From positions 665,660,575 through 665,724,574 of the forward strand of contig NC_090451.1 in assembly GCF_031143425.1 (NCBI RefSeq): a stretch of 64,000 nucleotides of DNA. Reading direction: 5' to 3'. The notes beneath the pieces were generated by a model that was not told where the DNA came from, did not search any database, and was given only the letters and a program-made list of their open reading frames with translations. This document shows, piece after piece, positions 1 through 11,700 of the stretch (position 1 is its first letter; each line of letters opens with the position of its first letter). Made by a program: the position numbers and the translations under genes. Source of the stretch: Pleurodeles waltl (taxonomy: Eukaryota; Chordata; Amphibia; Caudata; Salamandridae).

Positions 1-1960
1 TCCTAAACTAGCCCAAACCTACCACTATTCAGGAGGTATGATCCTCTCTTGGGTTTGCAAACTTCTGTTGGCATCTCTTCACTCATTTCTCCATTATTGT
101 TACTCCAGTAACCAGATTCAGATACCCAGATCCACAGTCCCAGTGTTACAACCCCTGGATTCAACCATACTTTGTTGAAGCTGATGACTCCCAGTTAGCT
201 GTTGGTGGGGTATTGTCTCAAAGAAATGCAAAGACTGATCACATGTATCCACTTGCCACCCCCCACCCCCACCCAAAAAACATGGTTTGCTGGGAGAACA
301 AAATTATACAGTTGCAGAATGGGAATTATTAACTATCAAATTGGCATTCCAGGAATGTAGGCATTACTCGCTAGGTGCCAGACATGTTATTACAATATAC
401 TCTTACCATAAATATCTTCAATTATTTAGAATAGCAAAGGTGTCCATTTCCTGTCAGATGTGGTGGGTTTTAATATTTAGTGAATACAGTTTCATTATCA
501 CCTACCACCCTGGAACCAAACAAGCCAAGTCCAATGCCTTTCCTGCTTACTCGAACCCTGTGCTCAAAACATAATGCATAGAGAAGAAAAGTTAATACTG
601 CCACAACACAAGATCATACGTAGTTGTGTACCTGACAATTTTCTTTGTCAGATAAGAGGCTCTCCAGGGCCTTAATGCACAGATCTGGGAACAGGAACCA
701 ACACGCTCCGTTCTTGACTGATATTTCTACCATGGAAAACAACTGTTTGTCCCAAATCCTGAGTTAAGCCACAAGGCATTGCATTGGTGTTATTCCTTAC
801 CTTTAGCGGGTCATCCAGGTGAAACTAATACAAAAAAACTGTCAGCACTGGTTTGGTGGGACACCTTAACAAAACACATAAAAACCTTTATGCAAAGCTG
901 TCCTATATGTGCCCAAACTAAGGTATTTCTTACCCCAGGTCATGGCTTCCGCATCCACTACCTGTACCTCCTTCCCCTTGGTACACAATGAGAAGGGATT
1001 TTGTTAGACACCCCCCTTGTAAACCGATCCACTACCATGCTAGTGGTTGTTAATCTCCTAAAATGGGGCACTTGATACCACTAAGAAAGCTCGCTACTTC
1101 TGCACAGTTGGTCTTCATCCAACATATAATGCAGTTACAAGGCTTACCCGCTGTTATAATTTTGGATCCCAAAACCCAATTTATCTCCAAGTTTTGGCAA
1201 GTCTGTACATCTTTGTTCATAGATGATTGTTATTTGCACATCACACACAGCCCAGTGGACCAATGAAACACGCTTATCAAGCAGTGGAGTAGCATCCCCG
1301 ATGTCTGACTACCTGTAAAGCTGATTGGGAGTAAGCATTACCCCTGGCAGAGTTCACTCACAATAATAACACTCATTAAGCCATTGGAGTTTTGCCTTTT
1401 TATTTTAATTTTGAATATCACCCATGCTCCTTGCCTGTTGCCCTGTTCGATGGGGCCAAGGGTATTTCAACGATAAAAACTCACTATGAACATTTGACTA
1501 TGATGTGGGCCGCTTCTAAAATGGATCTCTAGGAAATTGCAAGCTTGACACTGTAGGGGTTTAACACCAGCCAACTTAGAAAAGATATCAGGTGTGGCTG
1601 CCCACCCAAAATCAACGCCTTGCACGACCTTGCAAACACCAGCCTGGATATGTACAGGATAGGTAAGGTCATCAACCCAGTGGTGTTGAAGTTGGACCTC
1701 CCCGATGACTTTCCTGTCCATCCTTTATTCCATACCTCACTCCTGAAACCCTTCAAGTCCACCACCTGACATGCTTCACCTCCTCGACCAGTTGTTACTG
1801 GGGGACATGTGGAGTGTGAGGTCAAGGACATCCTGGATTTCAAGCATCTAAAGGGGGCTTTTCTGTCTCGTAAAATGGGCTGGGTGCTACCCAGAAGACA
1901 GGTCCTGGGAGCTTGCTACTAACATTCACACTCCACACCCCTTTACCAATTCCATGCTTG
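1..1960 (+). pseudogene. Decayed Ty3/Gypsy (chromovirus-type) pol remnant
   Basis: The forward-strand translation, with many stops and frameshifts, reads as the C-terminal half of a Ty3/Gypsy polyprotein. From about 163 there is an RNase H start (PYFVEADDS, then GGVLSQR). At 287-574 the RNase H continues (NYTVAEWELLTIKLAF) and ends in the usual tail HPGTKQAKSNAF. Around 779-930 there is an integrase zinc-binding segment (AGHPGETNTKK, then CPICAQTK). At 1018-1260 there is integrase core remnant. At about 1690-1950 a chromodomain-like tail is recognisable (VKDILDFKHLKGAFLSRK). The order RNase H, integrase, chromodomain is normal for chromoviruses, so this family differs from the Gmr1-like element at 18.9 kb. 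The 5' part lies outside the window. It is not functional. Confidence 0.8.
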
Positions 1961-2008
1961 TCACCCTAACAAGTAGACATCTGTCAGTCGATCTTTGGGT
2001 GGGGGCAG

Positions 2009-2941
2009 TGTTGCGCCCCAGTCATCATCCTCTACCTTGTATGCAGTTTATGGAATGTGGGCTGCTGGTTATTGGCATGGCACCAGCGCCAACACCCCTG
2101 GGATGGCTCCCTGATGTTCCCAATCTATCTCCCTGTGCTCTCTGAGGTAGAGTCGGTATTGACTGCCTAGACCATGCCCTTCTGGCACTCAGGCCTGCTC
2201 TGTCGTGGCAAATTTGACACCTCCCTGGCTAATAGCTGATATACATGTTGAACCCTTCTGTTTCTCTGACCCTTAGATTTGATTCCACCTCGCCTTTCCC
2301 GAGTTGCAGGCCACCTTCCATATGAAAACCCCAAGGCCGAAGTTTCAAGCCGTCCAATTCGTGGAAGACTTGGCGGCCATCTTGGGAGCAGTACTAGAAC
2401 TGTCAGGCACTGTTTGTCCAGTCTGTGCTTGGCTTTGAATTATTTCCTACAGAAAGAACTCTTTGCCCAGCTCCCGCTTACCTGCATTGACTTCCGGATT
2501 CCAGCAGCCAGGTTTTTGCTCTCTGTTGCTCCTGTAAGAAGAGACAAGAATGAAGTTTTGACTACGTGTAAAAAGCGCAACAATGGCCAATTGTACTGAA
2601 CCCTTAGGTCCAGATTGACTTTGCATCATTTATAAGCAGTTGCCTGATACTCTGCAACACCGGTTTTGGAATTTTGAAAGTATAAGTGGCATTATAATCC
2701 CGCAAACTTTGTTTTGGATACTTCTTCTTAAGTAATAAAACTTCCTACATCATAAGTGTTATTATCTTAAGGCGAACTTTGTGTGGAAGAGAAGCAAAAG
2801 GAGAAGCGCGGGAAGAGAAAAGCCTATGCCTCAGTAGCTATTGTGCAACCACGTCCAGAATTGAGAGGTCCTTTCGTTTTTGACAATGCTTGCAGCAAGG
2901 GGTTCCCCGAGAATTCAGGATCAGACAACCCCAGGATACAT
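2009..2941 (+). repeat. Probable 3' LTR of the decayed Gypsy element
   Basis: A purine-rich tract (GGGTGGGGGCAG) directly follows the chromodomain remnant and is followed by TGTTGCGCCCC, a typical LTR start, at 2009. A polyadenylation signal AATAAA lies at 2734-2739. The right end is not resolved: a CA dinucleotide near 2941 gives a plausible length of about 930 bp, but the partner LTR is outside the window, so the end is a guess. Confidence 0.5.
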
Positions 2942-5782
2942 ACCCTAGGCTGAGGCGAAAGATCTCCTGTCTTGTACCCCAAACCCCCCTTTTCTTTGGG
3001 CTTACCTGACAAGTACTTGTTCTGGCAGTAAGTGTTGAGGGGTCATCTCGGAGGGCTTAGATGAGCTCTCTTCGCATGTGCAGAGGCCAGAGTTAGCAGG
3101 CGAGTGGAGTATTCCAAATGACACCATAACCTACTACAAATAACCTCCACTGTGCCACCAAGCTTAGCCAACTTGGGGAAAATAACACTGTATCCAGTCA
3201 AAACCAATACAGAACGACCAGATCATCCCAGTAAAATGCAATAGACATCCCCACAAGCTTTAGCCAACAAAAACATATTTCAAATTGACCTCCACCAGCT
3301 ACGGTCGTACGAAAGAGCATTGCATATTTGATTCTAGTGACCCTAGGTCACTTTGAAGAGGGAGAACGAGTGACTCAAGAACTGCCTTGGGTATGTGCAA
3401 CCCATCCACTAATCAGAGACTAGCCTCAGTATGACCAAGATAAACATTGTTGGTGGCAGCCTTGAGAGACCTTTTGGGTGTTATGATCCTCCATACTCTC
3501 TGTTAAGCTGCATTTCCATGTTAGTAGCAACATGCACAGAAAGATTGACTTATGAGACCAGTGATAATTTGTAGATTTTGGCCTGCATAATGTTTATTTC
3601 ACTGTCTAATGGCGGTTTCTTGTAGTTCGCTGAAGGTGCTGTAAAAAGATTGACCGAACTGTGTAGTTTTATTAAATAAAGTGTATTGAAAGTTCTGACT
3701 CGATATCTGCCAACTGAAACAATTTAAACATTGCTTTCCAGATTGGTAGAAAAACACTGTTGAAAATGCAGAATTGGTTCTATAAAAGTTTAGTTCAAGG
3801 GTAGATAAAGCAAAATACAAAATCCATTAGAAATCTGAAAGGACTTCAAGAAGGCATCTCAGCGCTAAACCTGTATGTAGAGAGAAAACCAGTGGTGGAC
3901 CGTACTGGAAGTTTTATACATATATTATGCTCTCTTACAATTGTATAGCATGCTTTTGCCATTGCTGCCGCTTTGTAGCACTGATGAACCGAGTATTATG
4001 CTCTGAATGTTGTCTTTCCTGCAGACTGGAGTCTCTGAGTGTTTCCTACCACTTTCCACATCTCCCAGCATTATCTCTGGCCTGTGTCTTCCATTTTTTA
4101 ATGTTTTAACATTAAAAACATGACTGTGTGTCCATGTCTCCCGGATATTCCCTGTTTCTTTGCGTGTATTTAATCCAACCTGCTGACATGTATGAAGTTG
4201 GGTGATCACCCCCTTCCAATTACTGTATACTGCCAGTGCAGAACCTCTTGGATTGTTAAAGGGGCTTTTGTGCAGTCTCTTTACCCAGAGATTGACAGAT
4301 TATAAAATGGGACATACGACACTGTTCTAAACTGCCAAAACGTTTACTCCCACAGCTCTATAAATCTAGATTAACATTGAGAATGCCACAATAATTTGTC
4401 TATTTTTGTCTGATAAGATGAATAAAGGCACATTTTCCTAAAATACATTTTAGCTACAAAGAAAGTACAGATAAATAAATAACCTCGATTTTAAAGCATA
4501 ATCATGTTTTACAATGTTTTTCTCACTTAAAAATATTTCCCTCATGGATGATTAACTTTTTACTTCCAAAAATATGAAGTTAATTCTCCCCATGTAAAGG
4601 GCTGCCTAGAGCCCTGATGCTGAGAAACAAAGATTTGAGAAGTTCATGAAAGGGATTCTTTTAGCAGGAATCTCTACCTTTTATAAAAGACGGAATCGAA
4701 ATGATCGTCTCCTAATGATAGAGAAGAGTTGTACTGGCAGGTCTGTTCCATGAGAGGGCAGGTGATTGGACACGTGTGGAGCTCTCTCTCAAAAAGTAGA
4801 ATAAAAGTTAGTTGCAGATTTAAGTCTGTCATACTCATAAGGGTAGGGGGGTAAAAATGGTGGACCAGAACGGATGACATTGATGACCTTAGGCTTTGTT
4901 AACCTACTGTTTGTATGGTATGCAACATTAGACACGAAATATAGTTATTCTAGCACGTTTGTGTTTTTAACTAAAACTTATTGGAGTAGCAGCTATAATC
5001 GGTGTACTTCCAACTTGTGTATATTTATCACAATTACAGTTTATTTTTGCATTCTTCTATGTAAATGTTATGCATAGATCTGTAGGTTCAGTATTTCCTT
5101 GATATGTCCATTGAAGAGTAGGCCTATACAGTGGTAGAGCTATTGAGGCTAGTAGTAGTTTTAAATTGACAGAATGTTAAATAAAGATTAAGCTTAAAAA
5201 GAGAGGCATAGCAACATCCATAAAGATGTTTAGACATGAGTGAGTTTCTTGAGTGCATGTGAGAATGACAGATTTTTATTTTTTGATACGCTATCGTCAA
5301 GAAGGACTTCACATAGAATTTACTGTAAGTTCCATTTCAAATGAGCAAGGAGGTAACGTTCGACAGTGCACTTTCCCTAGCACAATACAGACCTCGGAGA
5401 CTAAAACCTTGAAAAATTAGTGATTTTGTCTTGAAATCATTTGAAATGATTAATGAAGAATACTCACAAGAACACATTACACAAAGACCTACGAACAAAA
5501 ATAAAACTCACATCATTGCGAAAGAACGCTGCGGAGTATACAAATAGCTGAAATATACTAGACAAATGCTGAAAACATCTCAATTTGGCAAAGCCTTCGA
5601 CAAAGAAAGATTACATCATATATGTTCATGTCACAATTGTGACCAAACGCAAAGGTCTTGTGTGTCTGACCAGCAAATGATAGTTGAGTATGAAGTTGTC
5701 GTCAGCACCAGTACATCGGGATGATTACACTTACTTAGCCTTTCAGAGCACACACTGGAGTGTAGGAGTGTGTTTTCAAATT

Positions 5783-5817
<35 letters not shown>

Positions 5818-6841
5818 GTTCCCGACTTTCGCTCTTTCATTAAAGTCCCTGCATGGGTGTGACAAAGGGCCTTTTCAGTTTTATGATTGCTTCTGTTGAT
5901 TAATGGAGACTGCTTGACCTTATTGTATCTGAGTTTGTTGCATTTTCTTGTCTTTGAAGGAGTGAGCTTGTAGAACTTTGCTGCTTTCTTTGTTTGGCAA
6001 TTTCATTAAAACATCATTGTACAATATAATGTATACAAAGTCCCGTCTATAGTTTTTGAGAGATGTATAAAAAACAGCTGCACACAGTGGTAAACACTTT
6101 AATCTGCACACAAAGAACCCTTTCTTTGGTGTGCTTTTGTTACTTTTGTGTAATATTTTTCAGTAGTATTGCAGTGTTTTATATGTATAGATATCTTAAC
6201 CAGAACGACAGTAGTATGTAGAAGTAATGATATATAGTGGAACCGGGTTCGTTGATGGAAATGAACTCTATAACATGGTCATGTCTTCAATTGGCAGAGT
6301 TTCAAAAGAAGCCATCAAGATCCCTCATTCAAAAGACACAAAATAGCTTACATGAGATTCTATTAGGTACATAATGACAAAGGGGACTCCGGGCTGATTC
6401 CAAAATGACCTTATTTGCCAAAAAGTGCATTTGTTTTAATAATTTTGTGGATTTCAAAGCAAAGTCTGCGGACTTTCAATTTTGAACACTTGAGGACTTT
6501 AACTTATGTGTCTAATTCCTTATAACACACACCAGAACACCTCATTGGGCCATCAAAGCTGGAAATGCAAGCACCATATGTTTATATTGGAAAACTGTCA
6601 AGGTAAAACAATACTCATTGTCTTCTAATAACGTTTAGGTAATTTATCAGGACAAGTGTCCTGATGGTATAAATATCAGTAACCATGACAAATCTCAGTA
6701 GTTCTTGGAGGACCAGCGATAACTGTACTCATTTCATAAGTGTGTGTCTGTAATTCTTAATCTCGGTGTGCACTGGAATGCTGTATTGTAGATGTTTATT
6801 CACAGCCTTCTGCGCATTAAACTTTCTCTGTCCCCTGTCAG
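2942..6841. other. Partial VPS72 intron 1, no gene seen
   Basis: This AT-rich stretch has no open frame with recognisable protein similarity on either strand. It holds a pure T run of about 29 nt at 5785-5813. It ends in a pyrimidine-rich tract and CAG acceptor directly before VPS72 coding exon 2. I looked for the expected first coding exon (a short N-terminal exon of about 39 codons) and did not find it here. Confidence 0.6.
5785..5813. repeat. Poly(T) tract
   Basis: An uninterrupted run of about 29 T. It could be the reverse-strand poly(A) tail of an old retroposed insert, but I see no body or target duplication beside it. Confidence 0.8.
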
Positions 6842-6994
6842 GAGTCTGGCGATGACGAGTACAAAGGAGAACATTCGGATAGTGAGGATGAGGTGGATTC
6901 CGATTTCGACATTGACGAGGGTGATGATCCGACTAGTGATCAAGATGATGATGAGCCAAAAAGAAAGCGTCGTGTTGTCACCAAGGCATACAGG
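6842..6994 (+). CDS. VPS72: VPS72 exon 2 (acidic H2A.Z-binding region)
   Basis: The exon encodes 51 codons starting ESGDDEYKGEHSDSEDEV, followed by the acidic DFDIDEGDD stretch and the basic RKRRVVTKAY. The acceptor is CCCCTGTCAG at 6832-6841 and the donor is GTAAGG at 6995. Both ends are phase 0. The acidic run is the part of YL1 that contacts H2A.Z-H2B in the family. Confidence 0.93.
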
Positions 6995-8711
6995 GTAAGG
7001 CATAGTTTGCTTTTGACATACACAATTACCATGCATTTCTTTGTTCTCGCAGTAGACTATCATGGACTTCCTTTGTTGGTATTGCTCTAAATATTTGAAA
7101 TCATTATAATGTATGTTCTCTTCAATAATGGGCTTTCTAGGCTAACACAAATAAAATAAAGATCACAGCATCTAAAAACGTGTATCAGATGGCAGCGTTC
7201 TGCCTTACAGACAAGTGCAGATAGAGTGTGCATATGATTCTTGATGAGGGTTACTGTTTGGACTTTGTGCTATCACACTCCATGTACCTACTTCAGCTGT
7301 AGTGTGGCACAGACCTACGTTCTTCACATATTGCTTGATCTCTGCATCTAACAGTTTAAAATGATTGAAGTTGCCCTTGTACTCAGCGTTTGGAAGAGTT
7401 CTCCAGATGATCATTGCTTTGAATTAGAAGCATTAACAGAAGCTGTAAATATAATATCTTGGACATATTTCTTCAGTGGACCTTTAGCAAGAAAATATGT
7501 TCCCACCTTAGCCTCTGAGATTTCCTAAGCACCCCATTCTGTATCATCAGTTGATGTGTGGACATGATCTCAACCATCAGCAGTTAGAATTTGATCTCAT
7601 GACATGATCCACACTATTTTGCCTGCATTATAATCTTAAGAAAAATGACCCCTTTATGTATACTTCGAATTGTAGTGTGTATGCTACTGGTTGCCTTTGC
7701 TATGTTCACCTGGAGCAAGATGCCCTCAGACTCTTTTTCTTTTTTATTTCTTCACCTTTTGGGCGCATGATCTATCTCCATTTACCTCTTGCTCCTTGGT
7801 AATCAACTTCTGTGTCCCTACCCCCTCATGGCACCTAATTGTCTGCATGGTTGCGGTTTAGACATGGTCAACTTTCTAACCCAGTTTTCAGATCCTATTT
7901 ACTGTGTTATTTGATAGCAATACACAACTCTATAAATTAAACAGACAGTTATTTCCTTTGTACAGAAGAGGAATGCTTTCAGGTCAGAATGTGCAGTTTC
8001 GTCTGCATTCAGGAACTGTAGACACTTGTGTCTAATGTAACGACTGAGGACTGTGGCAGAGCATTCTATTTTCAATTGTTTTGTAATTAGTATATCTTCA
8101 GTCCCCAGACCTGGCTCCTGGAACGGGAAGGCTAGTTTACTTTGCATTTCTTGCTTTTCAGCATCCTGTCCTGCTACCATCATGGTTAATTACAGAGTGT
8201 AATGGAGTCTTTAGGTCCCTCTCCTCATCACAGGACTGTAGACTACAGTTAGTTCATCAGCTGCCTTACACCCAGTTGTATTCCTTCATTTGCCCTAATC
8301 CTACATAAGGCTTAATGCCTTTTGCATTAAACTTCTACTTGTAATGAACTTGAGTGCATTTCATGCATGCGAAGATCTTTAAAGAGCAGTAAATCTGGAC
8401 ACTCCCCCACTTACCCCTAAATACCACGAATTGACTTCCATCTCTAAATTTCTAAATTATAGTTCCATATTTTTCCCAACCGTAACAAAAAAAACTGACA
8501 ATATGAGGTGACTTTCTGATCTAAAATCCCTTTTTACTTGTTTTTATTTTTAGGAACCGATAATAAGCTTAAAGCCTAAACCAAAAGTCAATAAGTCAGA
8601 AGTTCCTGCTAGCAGTGCAGCACCTAAGCTCAGGCAGGAGAAACCACCTGTCCCGCAGCCGCAGGATGATACTACTGATAGTAAGTGGTTGGGTTTTAAG
8701 TTGTGCTTCAG

Positions 8712-8793
<82 letters not shown>

Positions 8794-11700
8794 TATGTAC
8801 CTCGTTGATGCTTCTTTCATAGTTAAGCTTGTCGGCTTTGCTTTGATATCTTCTGAGTTATTGGGCAAACACAGTCAGTTGTCTAACCTGGCTAGGGACT
8901 ATCTATCTGTCTGCCCTGCGTAGTTAAATTGAAAAGGCATTTTTGATTTGCGTATAACATTTGACCCTGAGAATGAATTTGAATCAAAATTAGCACTTCA
9001 TTGACATAGTAAGCTATGGGGCAGCCAGTTGTAAAGGTGGAAAACGGTTCAAAGTGAGAGGCGGAGTCACATATTTTTCACCCCACTTTAGCACTTACAG
9101 AAAAAACTGCTCAACGAAAGTGGAATTTTACTCCGAAAAAGTGCTCTTCTTTGTTTGCTTAACTGTACTTTGGTTGGAGCCCCAGAATTTCTTCAATATT
9201 GTAGATGCAACATCTTCTGCATAGTTACAGATTTGCTGTATTAGCTACATAATCTGCAGATTTAAACAAAAGAAATGTTGGTTCTAGCTCGGTGTATCAA
9301 CATTTTATAAACATTCCACAGTATGTGCTAGTGCAAAGTGGAAGGGCCCTTGCAAACGTTGACTGCTCACCTTTGTGTTGCTTATTTTTGCATTTGGGTG
9401 TCAAAGTGGTACTAATGAGGAGTGAAGCCTTAGGGCCTAATTACGAGTCTTACGGTCACTAGACCGTCAGACTCGCAATGGCGGTCTGGACGGCCACTGC
9501 TGTGGCGGTCCGACTGCCACATTTATCACCCTGGCGGTCCGACCGTCTCTGCCAGGATTGGTTATCCCAACGGGCTGACCGTGGGTGCAGATTGCAATCA
9601 GCCAGGGTGGCGATGCCCTGCTGATTACAAACCTCGCTGTCCGCCATGAAAAGGCTGGCGGAGAACAGGTGCAGAGAACCTCAGAGGGGCCCCTGCACTG
9701 CCCATGCCCATGCAGGGGTCCCCCTGCCCAGCACCCTCACAATGCTCACTGTCTGCTGTGCAGACAGTGCACATTACAAGGGTGCTGGTGCACCCTGCGG
9801 GCGGCAGTATTGCTTGAGCCGGCGACAGTGCAGCTGCCACTTTCCTGCTGGGCAGACCTGCGGAAACCAAGGTTTCCGCCCGTCAGTCTAGCCTAGTAGG
9901 AAAGTCATAATGGGACTGGCGGGGAGGTCACCACTACAGTGGCGGCCACCCTGTGAGGAGTTTGGCAGACCTTTTTGGCTTTGCTAATGCTCATTCAGTA
10001 CTCATCAGGTGAAATGTTCAATATTTTTTCTTATTTGTATTGAGATTTCTGTAGTCTTCCACCAGTGTTTGACTTAGGGCAGTGGTTCCCAATCTGTGCG
10101 CCACGTCACCCCAGTGCACCGTCAACTAGGCAGGGGCGCCGTGCACCAAACATACAGCTTGGGAACCACTACACGACTCTCACCACAGTACTGAGACAAA
10201 ATTAATAAGATTATGTATGCCAATGTTCATTCAAGAATTCCCACTTTCTGCTTCAGATGTTTCAAGCCAAAGCTTAGAATAAAGTCATAATTTAAAGTAA
10301 TTGTCTGCTAGCGATAAAATGTCTCCTATATTGTTCAGAAATCACTGACTGGTTTCACATTTAGTTTGACACGTGTGTGGTGCAGCCAAAATGTTTTAAT
10401 GGTAATCAATCTAGAGGTGAATACAAAACCAATGAAATGTTGTGGTGAAAAGAGAAAATGACAAAGGCATTGCTGCAACGTAATGCAGAAAAGAAACATT
10501 CCTAATGCCCTTCTATGGACCGCAGAGGCTCAGAAGTTTAAAAGCTTTTAATTTGTCCTATTTTCTCACTGAAGGGTTTACTGAATTTCCCATCCATTAC
10601 AAAGCACTGACTGGAATTTCCACTTACAGTACATGTGCATTAGAACATATAGGTTATGTTTAAATATATGTAATACAAATGTCTCCCATCCCAATTTTAA
10701 AAACATTTGCGAGGTGACCAACAAGGGCTCTACAGTATGATTTGAGCATTGGAAATACGGCAAACCTGAATTGCAACTATTTTATTAGCTTAAGACTGAA
10801 ACACGTTGCAACTTCAAACCATGTTTGAAACATTTTTTATGAAAAATATAAAAAAGCAGACAAATTGTGCGCATCACATGCAATCTGTTGCAAAAAGGGT
10901 CTTTGTTGTAATTACCGTTGTATATAAAACTTTGAGCAGCAGCAAGTAAACAGGTAACTGGTGCTTTTATTTAACTAGGTCTAATCACACTGCTGCACTC
11001 TCAGCATCATTGGTGACTTATATCCCCTGTGTGTAACTGCATGTTTGTTTCCTCAACACATTTTGGCACACACAGAGGAGCTTTGTGACTTGCAGCATCT
11101 TAACTTAATTCCAATTGCCTTTTTTCTCTCAGCTGGTTCCTTGTCGCTTGGGAGCAACTTCATATGCTGCTTCAGCAGTTGGGAGCATTGCACACCACAT
11201 GTTTTATGTAACGCAAACTCAACCCAAAGGAATTGGAGTGTTTGACATGAGCACCAGTTACATTAAACAAGGACACATTCATTTTTGTGGGCACAGGGAG
11301 ATTACATGATTTTTCCAGAATCACATAATATATAGAAAAATGGAAGTACTTCAGAGGCCGGTCTTATATTGCCCCACACGCCAAAAAAAAGATTAACATA
11401 ATGGGGGGCGCAGCCAATGGCCAGTAGGTCAAGGAAGCCGTGTTGTGGAAAAGTTTGGAAGCCACTGACTTAGGCCCTCATCAATGCTTTTTCTCTGTTT
11501 CTTAGACTTCACTGATTCCAATCTCAAAAAATGGTAAATACCACAACAGGTACTTAATGAATTGTCAGAAGGGCTATAAATGCAACAAAATCATTAAACA
11601 TGTTTAATCAGACTCGCTACAAACAGAAGCTACCTCTGAGTATGTGTGTGATTTTAACTGGTTATGTGTTGGAAAGTTGATTTTTCCTTAACTCCAATCT

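Noticed and set aside
1467..1843. Minus-strand open frames near 1.5-1.8 kb
   Set aside because: They are antisense to the chromodomain end of the Gypsy remnant, whose plus-strand reading has clear similarity.
2942..6841. First coding exon of VPS72 inside the window
   Set aside because: No frame encodes the conserved YL1 N-terminus before 6842, so I place it upstream of the window.
8596..8923. Open frames over the exon 3 / microsatellite region
   Set aside because: They translate the GT/AT repeat (runs of CV and YI) and are artefacts of it.
9459..9896. Cys/Pro-rich open frames near 9.6 kb
   Set aside because: They overlap on both strands of a GC-rich repeat and show no family similarity.
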